From CAZSGN01 sp964606415 (GTDB lineage: Bacteria > Bacteroidota > Bacteroidia > Bacteroidales > JBBRXJ01): a stretch of DNA of 11,430 nt. Below are positions 1-6,739 of the stretch, in pieces (within the stretch, counting starts at the first letter, position 1; each line of letters opens with the position of its first letter). The position numbers and the translations under genes are program-made. The notes beneath the pieces are model-generated. The model made no database searches and was not told the DNA's origin. It was given only the letters and a program-made list of their open reading frames with translations. The stretch is taken from positions 1-11,430 of the forward strand of contig CAZSGN010000081.1 of assembly GCA_964606415.1 (NCBI GenBank). The letters are read 5' to 3'.

Positions 1-318
1 ATATAAAAGTTTTAAAATTGTAAAAAAAATGCTTGGTTATTTAAGGTTAAAACAGCAATAGATACAGGGTTGTGCATTGATTTTTACTGGACAACAGTAA
101 TTCAAAAAATAAAAATCGTAAGGATGTCACTTCACGTATGCTGTAAAACCCAATGCAATAATAAGTAATATCTTGAATATCAGGCATATAAAAAAGCTAA
201 GCTGTTATTTCACAAGCCAACATCAAAAGAATATATGGTTAATTCAAAAAACTGTTATGAGAGAAACAAATATTTTTTTATCGTTGAACAACACTAAAGC
301 AATAAGAGATATTAATCA

Positions 319-340
319 TTTTTTTTGAAATCAAAAAAAA
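319..340. repeat. Perfect 10-bp inverted repeat upstream of the lipoprotein operon
   Basis: The arms TTTTTTTTGA (319-328) and TCAAAAAAAA (331-340) are exact reverse complements separated by AA. The 2-nt spacer is too short for an RNA hairpin with all pairs formed, so a protein-binding site or simply mirrored homopolymer runs are more likely. It covers the candidate -33 box of the downstream promoter, the place expected for an operator. Confidence 0.4.
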
Positions 341-352
341 ATATTATATTTA
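324..352 (+). promoter_or_regulatory. Probable Bacteroidetes-type promoter of the lipoprotein operon
   Basis: TTTG at 324-327 is followed after 17 nt by TATATTTA at 345-352, which differs from the Bacteroidetes -7 consensus TAnnTTTG only at the last base. Transcription would start around 358-360, giving a leader of about 35 nt before the ATG at 395. The region is so AT-rich that a chance match is possible. Confidence 0.4.
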
Positions 353-394
353 CCTTATAAATCCTTTACAGCAATAATTTTAAAAAATAATAAT

Positions 395-1324
395 ATGTTT
401 GCAAAAACATTTAGACCTGGCAAATCAACCCTCACTGCATTTCTTATTGCCGGATTAATAGCTGCTGGCTGTGGATCCGGGAATGAAAATGAAGAAACAA
501 GCGAGATTGATGTAAACAAAGATGAGTTAAACCAGGACATCAAGGATCTCAAAAACGATCTCAACAGTACAAAAAAGATCATTTTCTCCCTGCCCTCTCC
601 TTTAGAGACAGCAATGCTGCTTAAAAGTGCAGGAGCCACTTACGATGAATCCTTATTAAATCCGGTGGATAATGCATCCAAATATACCACTAATAAAAAA
701 ATGGCATTAAATCTGGGCATCTATACCACAGACCTGAGTTTTGCCAGTCTATATGACCAAACACAAACAAGTATTGAATATATGAATGCCTCCAAAGAAA
801 TGGCTGATCGCCTGGGCATCCTGGATGTATTTAATGACAGCACATTACAAAGGCTGGAAGACAACGTCAATAACCGCGATGTAATAATGGACATTATTTC
901 TGAAACATTCATGTCCTCAACAGCTTATCTCAAAGAAAACAACAGGGCTGCTATATCTACAATAGTATTGATCGGAGGCTGGATAGAAGGTCTTTATATT
1001 TCAACAGAGCTTGTTAATCAAACATCATTCGATAATAACAAACTAGTGGACAGGATTGCCGATCAAAAATTCACACTGGATATTGTGATTAAAATCATTG
1101 AAAAATACAGTTATGATGAAGATGTTGCTTCATTATTAGTATCAATGAAAGAAGTCAAAGAGATTTATGACAAAGTAGAAATCAGAACAAGTAAAAATGA
1201 AGCTGTCAAAGACAGTGATGGTGTAACGGTATTGCAGTCTAATTCAAAGATTTCTATTACTCCTGAAGTTTTTAACGAGTTAAGCAATAAAATAAAATCA
1301 ATCAGAAAGAATTTTGTCCTCTAA
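395..1324 (+). CDS. Lipoprotein of unknown function (exported, helix-rich)
   Basis: A 309-residue protein with a lipoprotein signal: basic residues at 4, 7 and 10, a hydrophobic stretch (about 12-25) and a lipobox ending in IAAGC, so Cys26 would be the lipidated residue after signal peptidase II cleavage. The next residues (GSGNENEETSEID) are rich in acid, which in Bacteroidetes can accompany outer-membrane or surface lipoproteins; that placement is inference. The mature part is mostly predicted helix (acidic/basic stretch 41-62, then several amphipathic segments to 309) with no catalytic motif I recognise. The central segment around 195-205 (IGGWIEGLYIS) is the most distinctive block. It begins 43 nt after a candidate promoter and is followed after 18 nt by a small secreted-protein gene, so the two are probably co-transcribed. 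No strong Shine-Dalgarno precedes the ATG, as is usual in this phylum. Function unknown; the lipoprotein call is firm. Confidence 0.85.
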   Translation: MFAKTFRPGKSTLTAFLIAGLIAAGCGSGNENEETSEIDVNKDELNQDIKDLKNDLNSTKKIIFSLPSPLETAMLLKSAGATYDESLLNPVDNASKYTTNKKMALNLGIYTTDLSFASLYDQTQTSIEYMNASKEMADRLGILDVFNDSTLQRLEDNVNNRDVIMDIISETFMSSTAYLKENNRAAISTIVLIGGWIEGLYISTELVNQTSFDNNKLVDRIADQKFTLDIVIKIIEKYSYDEDVASLLVSMKEVKEIYDKVEIRTSKNEAVKDSDGVTVLQSNSKISITPEVFNELSNKIKSIRKNFVL

Positions 1325-1342
1325 ACTATAATCCTATTTATT

Positions 1343-1789
1343 ATGAGAAGTTTCTTAAAGATAGCATCAATCCTGGCAGTGCTTGCACTTGTGCCCTTGC
1401 AAAAGACAAATGCACAATGTAAAACGTTTGCTAAAAACGTGTGCAAACCATCTCTTGATCCTTATATTCATGATGGAAACTACAATGCTGCTATACTCAC
1501 AGAAGGTGAAGAGGCCGAATTATATAAAACTTTTTACTCGGGACAGGTATACAAAATAGCAATATGTGGATCTGAAGCGCTTCCGGATATTGAATTCAAA
1601 GTAATTGACGGGGACAATAACGTTCTTTTCAATAATAAGGACAATGATTATGCACAAACCTGGGATTTTAAAACAGAGGCAAGTCAACAATTAAAATTAC
1701 ACATCAAGGTACCTGCAAGCGGAAAAAACCAGGAGGATATTAAAAGCGGATGTGTTGCGATTATGTTTGGATTCAAAGATCAGGAATAA
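1343..1789 (+). CDS. Small secreted protein with four cysteines, unknown function
   Basis: A 148-residue protein with a clear Sec signal peptide: basic start (MRSFLK), hydrophobic core to about residue 18 and a likely signal peptidase I site after Ala24 (TNA|QC). The mature protein is about 124 residues with cysteines at 26, 34, 75 and 137, an even number compatible with two disulfides in the periplasm or outside the cell. Alternating hydrophobic patterns from about 58 to 143 suggest a small beta-sandwich, resembling in outline pre-peptidase C-terminal-like or carbohydrate-binding folds, but I cannot name a family. A conspicuous block is PYIHDG (40-45). It follows the lipoprotein gene by 18 nt on the same strand and is closed by a strong terminator, so the two form a bicistronic unit and the products may act together in the envelope; that partnership is inference. 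Confidence 0.8.
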   Translation: MRSFLKIASILAVLALVPLQKTNAQCKTFAKNVCKPSLDPYIHDGNYNAAILTEGEEAELYKTFYSGQVYKIAICGSEALPDIEFKVIDGDNNVLFNNKDNDYAQTWDFKTEASQQLKLHIKVPASGKNQEDIKSGCVAIMFGFKDQE

Positions 1790-1821
1790 AAATTTAATTC
1801 TATATACAAAAAAATCTATAT

Positions 1822-1863
1822 AAAAAAGAGCTGATAGAACCAACATTTTATCAGCTCTTTTTA
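1822..1863. terminator. Bidirectional intrinsic terminator between the lipoprotein operon and uvrA
   Basis: A perfect 14-bp stem pairs 1823-1836 with 1849-1862 (core AGAGCTGATA / TATCAGCTCT) around a 12-nt loop. The outer part of the stem is an A run on the left and a T run on the right, so either strand gives a hairpin followed by U residues. It lies 33 nt after the stop of the + strand operon and 17 nt beyond the stop of uvrA on the - strand, and so can end both converging transcripts. Confidence 0.85.
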
Positions 1864-1879
1864 TATATTTTCTGTTGGA

Positions 1880-4675
1880 TTATTTGAAGTCAAGGAATGC
1901 TGATGTATATGAATCCCGGCAACGACTTAGTTGCTCCGGGGTCCCACTAAAAACGATCTCTCCCCCTCCTTCTCCTCCTTCGGGTCCCAGATCAATCACC
2001 CAATCAGCGGTTTTAATCATATCAGGATTATGCTCAATAACCAGGATTGTATGGCCTTTATCGATCAGCTCATTAAATGCTTTAAGTAAATGATTAATAT
2101 CATGAAAATGAAGGCCAACGGTTGGTTCATCAAAAATAAAAAAATGTTTTTGAGCACTATTCCCTAATGTGAGAAATGAAGCCAACTTAATTCGTTGACT
2201 TTCTCCACCACTAAGCGTACTTGAGGGTTGCCCCAGCTTAACGTATCCAAGACCTACACTTTTTAATGCGAAAATTTTATCAGCAATTCGTTTACAAATA
2301 TTATTTACAGCACTATCCCCGGCAAAGAAAGTCAAAGCCTCATCAATTGTCAATTCAAGAATATCATGAATGGATTTCCCGCGGTACATCACCTCCAGTA
2401 CATCATCTTTAAACCGTTTCCCACCACAACGCTCACAAATAAGATGTACATCAGCCATAAACTGCATTTCTACAGTTGTTTCGCCTTCTCCTTCACATTC
2501 ATCGCATCGCCCGCCCGGGACATTAAAAGAAAAATGAGAAGCTTTAAAACCATTAATTTTAGCAGCAGGTTGTTCAGCAAATAATTTCCGAATATCATCA
2601 TATGCTTTAAGATAAGTAACAGGATTTGACCGGGAGGATTTACCAATTGGATTTTGCGTCACATATTCAACCTTCTCTACCCCATAAATATCACCACTAA
2701 TCTTATCAAATTCGCCGGATTTAAGATACTCCTGATTTAATTTCCGGCTAAGAGCAGGATATAAAACATCGCCCACAAGAGTAGATTTCCCAGAACCACT
2801 AACACCAGAAAGAACCGTAAGAATACCCAAAGGAAATTCCACATTAATATTTTTCAGATTATGCTCTCTAACTCCTTCCAGCTTAATAAATTGAGATGCT
2901 TTTCTTCGGATATCCGGAACAGGAATGGATCGGGTACCATTCAAATATTCGGCCGTGAGTCCTTCATGTTTAAGTAGACCCTGGCCCGTTCCCTGGTAAA
3001 CAACTTTTCCTCCTAAACGTCCAGCCTCAGGTCCCATATCAATAATATAATCTGCTGCCCGGATGATTTCTTCTTCGTGCTCCACAACCACAACCGTATT
3101 GCCTTTTTCTCTTAATTGTTTCAACACCTCAACCAAGCGTGATGTATCCCTGGGATGAAGGCCTACGCTCGGTTCATCTAAAACATAAAGCGACCCAACG
3201 AGGTTGCTTCCAAGAGATGAGGCCAGATTAATACGTTGAGATTCACCTCCGGAAAGAGTGGAAGACATTCTGTTTAAAGTAAGGTATCCCAATCCAACAT
3301 TAAGTAAAAACTGAATACGATTATTAATTTCAACAAGAATTCGCTGCCCAATCTTCACTTCATAATCAGATAACCGGATCTTTAAAAAAAAATCATGCAG
3401 TTGATCAACAGGCAAATCCAATAAATCCTGGATAGCTGTTTGATTAATTTTAACATAACCTGCTTCTTTCCGTAACCGTTTGCCCTTGCACTCGGGGCAG
3501 GTTGATTTACCCCGGTAGCGAGCGATCATCACCCGATTCTGGATTTTATATTTCTTTTTTTCCAGATGCTGAAAAAAATGATTAATTCCCTTAAAAGCCC
3601 CGGATCCATTCCAGAGCATTTCTTTTTGCTCCTCATTTAGTTGATTATAAGGTCTATGGACAGGGAAATCAACTTTCCCTGCATTCATAACCACACTCTT
3701 CTTCCACTTTCCGGTTTTCTCACCTCGCCAGCATGCTACGGCATCATCATAGACAGATCGGGTTTTATCCGGCACCACCAAATCTTCATCAATACCCAAT
3801 ACCTTACCATATCCTTCACAAACAGGGCATGCACCTAAAGGGCTATTAAAACTAAACATCTGTTCAGTAGGTTGTTCGAATTCCATTCCATCAGCTTCGA
3901 ATCGATGGTTAAACTTCTCCTTCCTTTCACCTCCTTCAACCCACAACAAACATTCCCCACCTGATTCATTAAATGCTGTTTCTACGGAATCACTGAGGCG
4001 ACTTAAAAAAGCATCATCTCCCTCCTTTACCTTTAAGCGATCAATAACAATATCTAATCGCTCCTCCTCATAAACATCCGGAGGAAACGCCCGGTCATCC
4101 ACCCGATAAAATGCATCATGACACATAAAATTCCGAAACCCTTGTTGTTTAAGGCTTTTTAAAAAATCATCAAGCTCAATAGCGCCTCTATCAACCGGAC
4201 TAAGTATAGCCACCTTCTTTCCCTCCTCCAGCCTGGAAACAAATTCAACCACATCCTCAACCTGGTGAGCCTTTACTTCCTGACCACTAACCGGCGAGAA
4301 AGTTTTACCAATACGAGCGAATAATAACCTTAAATAATCATAAATTTCTGTAGAAGTTCCTACGATTGAGCGGGGATTGTGTGAATTAACCTTCTGTTCA
4401 ATAGCAATAGCCGGAGGAATTCCATAAATATGATCGACCTCGGGTTTATTCATTCTTCCAAGAAACTGTCTTGCATACGAAGACAAACTTTCCACATATC
4501 TTCGCTGGCCTTCTGCATATAAGGTATCAAAGGCCAAAGAAGATTTCCCCGATCCAGAAAGCCCCGTAATAACGATCAAATGATCTCTGGGTATATCCAC
4601 ATTCACATGATCTAAATTATGCACCCTGGCATTTTGAATATTAATCCATTCACCCGCTTTATTCTTTATAGCCAT
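1880..4675 (-). CDS. uvrA: UvrA, excinuclease ABC subunit A
   Basis: UvrA is the ATP-dependent damage sensor of bacterial nucleotide excision repair; as a dimer it scans DNA, loads UvrB and then leaves. The 931-residue length is close to the usual 940. Two ABC ATPase modules are complete: Walker A GLSGSGKSS (38-46) and GVSGSGKST (624-632), ABC signatures LSGGESQR (474-481 and 821-828), and Walker B/D-loop LDEPSVGLH (499-507) and FDEPTVGLH (848-856). A segment at about 115-250 matches the position of the UvrB-binding domain, so this is a UvrA1-type protein, not the shorter UvrA2. Cys pairs occur at 283/286, 393/396, 724/727 and 747/750; the last two form the C-terminal zinc module. The CxxC pair that E. 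coli UvrA has about 25 residues before the first of these is missing (FNHRFEADG in its place). The ATG is supported by AAGGAG four bases upstream. It stands alone, divergent from the sigma gene. No clear SOS box was seen. Confidence 0.97.
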   Translation of the reverse strand: MAIKNKAGEWINIQNARVHNLDHVNVDIPRDHLIVITGLSGSGKSSLAFDTLYAEGQRRYVESLSSYARQFLGRMNKPEVDHIYGIPPAIAIEQKVNSHNPRSIVGTSTEIYDYLRLLFARIGKTFSPVSGQEVKAHQVEDVVEFVSRLEEGKKVAILSPVDRGAIELDDFLKSLKQQGFRNFMCHDAFYRVDDRAFPPDVYEEERLDIVIDRLKVKEGDDAFLSRLSDSVETAFNESGGECLLWVEGGERKEKFNHRFEADGMEFEQPTEQMFSFNSPLGACPVCEGYGKVLGIDEDLVVPDKTRSVYDDAVACWRGEKTGKWKKSVVMNAGKVDFPVHRPYNQLNEEQKEMLWNGSGAFKGINHFFQHLEKKKYKIQNRVMIARYRGKSTCPECKGKRLRKEAGYVKINQTAIQDLLDLPVDQLHDFFLKIRLSDYEVKIGQRILVEINNRIQFLLNVGLGYLTLNRMSSTLSGGESQRINLASSLGSNLVGSLYVLDEPSVGLHPRDTSRLVEVLKQLREKGNTVVVVEHEEEIIRAADYIIDMGPEAGRLGGKVVYQGTGQGLLKHEGLTAEYLNGTRSIPVPDIRRKASQFIKLEGVREHNLKNINVEFPLGILTVLSGVSGSGKSTLVGDVLYPALSRKLNQEYLKSGEFDKISGDIYGVEKVEYVTQNPIGKSSRSNPVTYLKAYDDIRKLFAEQPAAKINGFKASHFSFNVPGGRCDECEGEGETTVEMQFMADVHLICERCGGKRFKDDVLEVMYRGKSIHDILELTIDEALTFFAGDSAVNNICKRIADKIFALKSVGLGYVKLGQPSSTLSGGESQRIKLASFLTLGNSAQKHFFIFDEPTVGLHFHDINHLLKAFNELIDKGHTILVIEHNPDMIKTADWVIDLGPEGGEGGGEIVFSGTPEQLSRCRDSYTSAFLDFK

Positions 4676-4679
4676 CAGT

Positions 4680-4685
4680 CTCCTT
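4680..4685 (-). promoter_or_regulatory. Ribosome binding site of uvrA
   Basis: Read on the minus strand, AAGGAG is followed by the 4-nt spacer ACTG and the ATG at 4675. A good anti-16S match is uncommon in this window and fixes the uvrA start. Confidence 0.7.
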
Positions 4686-4702
4686 AAAAATTGTTAAAAA
4701 TA

Positions 4703-4733
4703 TTGACACAAACCATTTTTTTTTGTATCTTGT
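4703..4733 (+). promoter_or_regulatory. Candidate promoter of the ECF sigma gene
   Basis: TTGACA at 4703-4708 is followed after 17 nt by TATCTTGT at 4726-4733, close to the Bacteroidetes -7 consensus TAnnTTTG (one T short). This would leave a leader of about 90 nt before the GTG at 4828. The same 152-bp region must also carry the divergent uvrA promoter, for which I found no good match. Confidence 0.4.
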
Positions 4734-4814
4734 AACTTATAATAAATTAACTGTAAATTTAAAAAACGATTGCCTATTGAAACACTTCTACCTCTTTTTT
4801 CTTACAAACTAAAA

Positions 4815-4822
4815 AAAGGAGG
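4815..4822 (+). promoter_or_regulatory. Strong Shine-Dalgarno deciding the GTG start of the sigma gene
   Basis: AAAGGAGG is a near-perfect anti-16S match placed 5 nt before the GTG at 4828. It is the strongest ribosome binding site in the window and compensates for the non-ATG start. It is the main reason for choosing 4828. Confidence 0.75.
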
Positions 4823-4827
4823 TTACC

Positions 4828-5418
4828 GTGAAATCACGTGTCACAACTGATTATGAACTTGTCCAGGAGTTTCTGGAAGGAAAACAGTCTAGTATTGAAC
4901 AATTAATTAACCGTTACAAGAATAAAGTTTATACTTATATTCTTATTATTGTCAAAGACGAACAACTTGCTGAAGATATTTTTCAGGATACTTTCATCAA
5001 GGTTATTCATTCCCTCAAACAAGGGAAATACAAGGACAATGGTAAATTTGTATCCTGGGTTATCAGGATTGCTCATAATCTTGTTATTGATCATTTCAGA
5101 AAACAAAAGCAACTGAATACCATTTCCAATGACAATTATGATGTTGATATCTTAAATTCAACAAAATTTTCAGACAGAAATATTGAAGATTTAATGGTAG
5201 ATGAACAAATTACTCATGATATTAAAGGTTTGGTTGAAGAACTTCCGGAAGACCAGAAAGAAGTTGTTAAGCTTCGCCACTATCAGGGGTTAAGTTTCAA
5301 AGAAATCGCAAACCATACCAACGTGAGCATTAATACAGCATTGGGAAGAATGCGATATGCTTTGATTAACCTAAGAAAATTAATGGAAGAAAAGAAGATG
5401 AATCTTACGAAGATGTAA
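4828..5418 (+). CDS. ECF-type RNA polymerase sigma factor (sigma-70 family)
   Basis: A 196-residue two-domain sigma factor that would direct RNA polymerase to a dedicated promoter set. Sigma region 2 spans about 10-95, with the core-binding helix AEDIFQDTFIKVI (48-60) and the -10 recognition helix FVSWVIRIAHNLVIDHFRK (74-92). Region 4 spans about 130-188: the ELPEDQKEVVKLRHYQGLSFKEIA run (138-161) leads into the helix-turn-helix NVSINTALGRMRYALINLRK. The linker (95-130) is short and region 3 is absent, as expected for the ECF group. Translation starts at GTG behind AAAGGAGG. No transmembrane anti-sigma gene follows, unlike the SusC/D-linked ECF factors of this phylum; a 78-residue gene lies 75 nt downstream beyond a terminator. 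The general layout recalls the Bacteroides fragilis EcfO stress sigma factor, which has a small non-membrane anti-sigma partner (Reo), but orthology is not shown here. Confidence 0.93.
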   Translation: MKSRVTTDYELVQEFLEGKQSSIEQLINRYKNKVYTYILIIVKDEQLAEDIFQDTFIKVIHSLKQGKYKDNGKFVSWVIRIAHNLVIDHFRKQKQLNTISNDNYDVDILNSTKFSDRNIEDLMVDEQITHDIKGLVEELPEDQKEVVKLRHYQGLSFKEIANHTNVSINTALGRMRYALINLRKLMEEKKMNLTKM

Positions 5419-5435
5419 ATTCATCTTCTTTTTTT
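5390..5435 (+). terminator. Intrinsic terminator overlapping the 3' end of the sigma gene
   Basis: A perfect 13-bp stem pairs 5391-5403 (AAAGAAGATGAAT) with 5419-5431 (ATTCATCTTCTTT), extendable by one A-T pair, around a 15-nt loop that contains the stop codon. T residues continue to 5435. The left arm lies wholly within the last coding codons, so ribosomes finishing the gene would cover it and could influence termination before the downstream small gene. Confidence 0.75.
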
Positions 5436-5493
5436 ATAATATCCATTCCAAAAATGCCGTTATCATAATATTAATAATATAACATTAAAGCCT

Positions 5494-5730
5494 ATGATGC
5501 AACGTTCTACTCCCAATTTCAACTTCCATCGAATTAATTCCGATCTTGATTCAAAAATTCAGGCCCTTCTTAAAAGAAAGCCAGAAGAAATGGAAGATTT
5601 TATGGAAATCATTTCCATAAATCCTGTCCCGGTACGTAAAGAAATTATACGTCAGCTGCTTTTCTTTGCCAGCTCTTATGAAGTGATGCACTCTTTATTC
5701 CTCGGGAACATAAATACTTACAAAAATTAG
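5494..5730 (+). CDS. Small protein of unknown function downstream of the sigma gene
   Basis: A 78-residue protein without signal peptide or convincing transmembrane helix. It is mixed in charge, with a predicted helix at about 19-45 (KIQALLKRKPEEMEDFMEII) and a second, more hydrophobic one at about 48-70 (VRKEIIRQLLFFASSYEVMH). I recognise no family. The start is the first of two adjacent ATGs; there is no Shine-Dalgarno. It lies 75 nt after the sigma gene on the same strand, but a terminator stands between them, so it is either reached by read-through or has its own weak promoter. Its stop codon overlaps the rsmE stop region by 4 bp. A role as sigma partner is possible from position alone. 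The coding call rests on uninterrupted length, a plausible amphipathic sequence and tight packing between neighbours. Confidence 0.65.
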   Translation: MMQRSTPNFNFHRINSDLDSKIQALLKRKPEEMEDFMEIISINPVPVRKEIIRQLLFFASSYEVMHSLFLGNINTYKN

Positions 5731-6446
5731 AATGTGTTTTTCAGGATTACAGCATGGGCTGCTAACAGCCCTGCTGTTTCAGTTCTGAATATATTTGAAC
5801 CAATAGAAATTGTGTTAAAGCCTTTTTCCATTGCTTTTGCGATTTCATTTTCTTCAAAATCACCTTCAGGACCAATCATGATAATAGCGGGTGAGGGGCT
5901 TGGATGCACATGAAAAATGTGTGGTTTATCAATTAAATAATCTTCACAATGAGCCAAATATTTCTGAGCTTCATCAAAATTAAAATGCAAAAACGCATCA
6001 AAATCAACAAGGCCTTTTATTACCGGAAGAAATGGATTCCCGGATTGCTTGACTGCTGATGCAGCAATTTTTTGGATTCTTTCAATTTTCAATTTAACCC
6101 GCTCCGTCCTTTTTGTTGACAAGAAAGTTATTTTTGCCACACCCATCTCCGTGGCTTTTTCAACCAACCACTCCATCCGCTCCATCTTTTTTGTCGGTGC
6201 AATTGCTAAATGAACCACCCGCGATGGATCCTGCATTATAACATCTTTTTGTATTATTTTAAGCAAACACCTCCTCTTATCTACTTCGTTTACCTCAGTT
6301 TGAAAAACAACCCCTTTCCCATTAAAAACTTCTACTTGCTGCCCCTTATTAACTCTGATGACATGCAGTGCATGATGTAATTCCGGACCGGCCAGCTCAA
6401 TAGTCTCAGAATCAGGAGAAATATCGTAAACAAAAGCTCTGTGCAT
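5727..6446 (-). CDS. rsmE: RsmE, 16S rRNA (uracil1498-N3)-methyltransferase
   Basis: RsmE uses S-adenosylmethionine to methylate N3 of U1498 in helix 44 of 16S rRNA, late in 30S assembly. At 239 residues it has the normal family length. The N-terminal PUA-like RNA-binding part carries HHALHVIRVNKG (24-35). The SPOUT methyltransferase part follows, with KMERMEWLVEKATEMGV (87-103), the conserved TKRTERVKLKIERIQKI block (111-127), AVKQSG (131-136), IGPEGDFEENE (191-201) and the knot segment IGSNIFRTETAGL (215-227) that binds the cofactor. The gene is single, transcribed leftwards from a candidate promoter about 60 bp upstream, and its 3' end overlaps the small gene at 5494-5730 by 4 bp in a tail-to-tail arrangement. 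Confidence 0.95.
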   Translation of the reverse strand: MHRAFVYDISPDSETIELAGPELHHALHVIRVNKGQQVEVFNGKGVVFQTEVNEVDKRRCLLKIIQKDVIMQDPSRVVHLAIAPTKKMERMEWLVEKATEMGVAKITFLSTKRTERVKLKIERIQKIAASAVKQSGNPFLPVIKGLVDFDAFLHFNFDEAQKYLAHCEDYLIDKPHIFHVHPSPSPAIIMIGPEGDFEENEIAKAMEKGFNTISIGSNIFRTETAGLLAAHAVILKNTF

Positions 6447-6503
6447 AATAAATCAATAAAATAATTATTAAATTTTTGCATTAATCAATAAAGACCTGAT
6501 ATA

Positions 6504-6534
6504 CAAAGATATATAAATCATTTAAAAAGGTTAA
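6504..6534 (-). promoter_or_regulatory. Probable rsmE promoter
   Basis: On the minus strand TATCTTTG (6511 to 6504) is an exact match to the Bacteroidetes -7 consensus TAnnTTTG. The -33 element is weak: TTAA at 6534-6531 lies 19 nt upstream where TTTG is expected. Transcription would start near 6497, about 50 nt before the ATG at 6446. Confidence 0.5.
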
Positions 6535-6643
6535 ATTACTGATTTTTAGCTTACTTAAATATTCCATTTCTGGATTTTAAAAATATTATTGTTATTCAGT
6601 AGTGTCCGGTTAAAAGATTTATAATTATCTTTTTTAAACAGGC

Positions 6644-6657
6644 AGAAAGTACTTTCT
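6644..6657. repeat. Perfect 14-bp palindrome AGAAAGTACTTTCT
   Basis: Two 7-bp half-sites AGAAAGT and ACTTTCT abut with no spacer, about 85 bp before the phosphoesterase start. The symmetry fits a binding site for a dimeric regulator; no regulator can be named. Confidence 0.5.
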
Positions 6658-6677
6658 ATTTTAATTTCTATTTTTAA
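6653..6677. repeat. Two tandem copies of TTTCTATTTTAA
   Basis: TTTCTATTTTAA (6653-6664) is followed directly by the same sequence with one extra T (6665-6677). The first copy begins inside the right half of the adjoining palindrome. In DNA this AT-rich a two-copy repeat may be slippage rather than function. Confidence 0.45.
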
Positions 6678-6739
6678 GCTGTCTTTTTTTCTATCAATCA
6701 TCAAGAATAATTACACGCACTTGTCAAAATTAAAAAATA

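Larger units (their letters stand above)
1..394. other. Gene-free AT-rich region
   Basis: I see no credible coding frame and no RNA gene here. The DNA is very AT-rich with stops in all frames. The only structured part is the right end, where an inverted repeat (319-340) and a probable promoter (324-352) precede the lipoprotein gene. Any gene on the left side lies outside the window. Confidence 0.6.
6447..6739. other. Gene-free region between divergent rsmE and phosphoesterase genes
   Basis: No coding frame or tRNA is visible in these 293 bp. It holds a candidate rsmE promoter (6504-6534, minus), a short motif AGTGTCCGGTTAAA (6601-6614) that is GC-richer than its surroundings, a perfect 14-bp palindrome (6644-6657) and a two-copy tandem repeat (6653-6677). 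I could not find a good promoter or a Shine-Dalgarno for the + strand gene at 6740. Confidence 0.6.

Noticed and set aside
355..639. 94-residue - strand open frame over the start of the lipoprotein gene
   Set aside because: It is antisense to a gene with a clear lipoprotein signal, has Ser/Leu/Phe-rich shadow composition and no recognisable feature.
4190..4203. AACCGGAC as the opposite end matching the motif at 6601
   Set aside because: It lies inside conserved uvrA coding sequence and matches only over about 8 bases.
5494..5730. The 78-residue protein as a membrane anti-sigma factor
   Set aside because: The hydrophobic stretch is short and interrupted by polar and charged residues, so it does not make a convincing transmembrane helix.
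6612..6633. Hairpin AAAAGAT / ATCTTTT followed by T residues, as a terminator
   Set aside because: The stem is only 7 bp and nearly all A-T, and no + strand transcript is known to enter it from the left.
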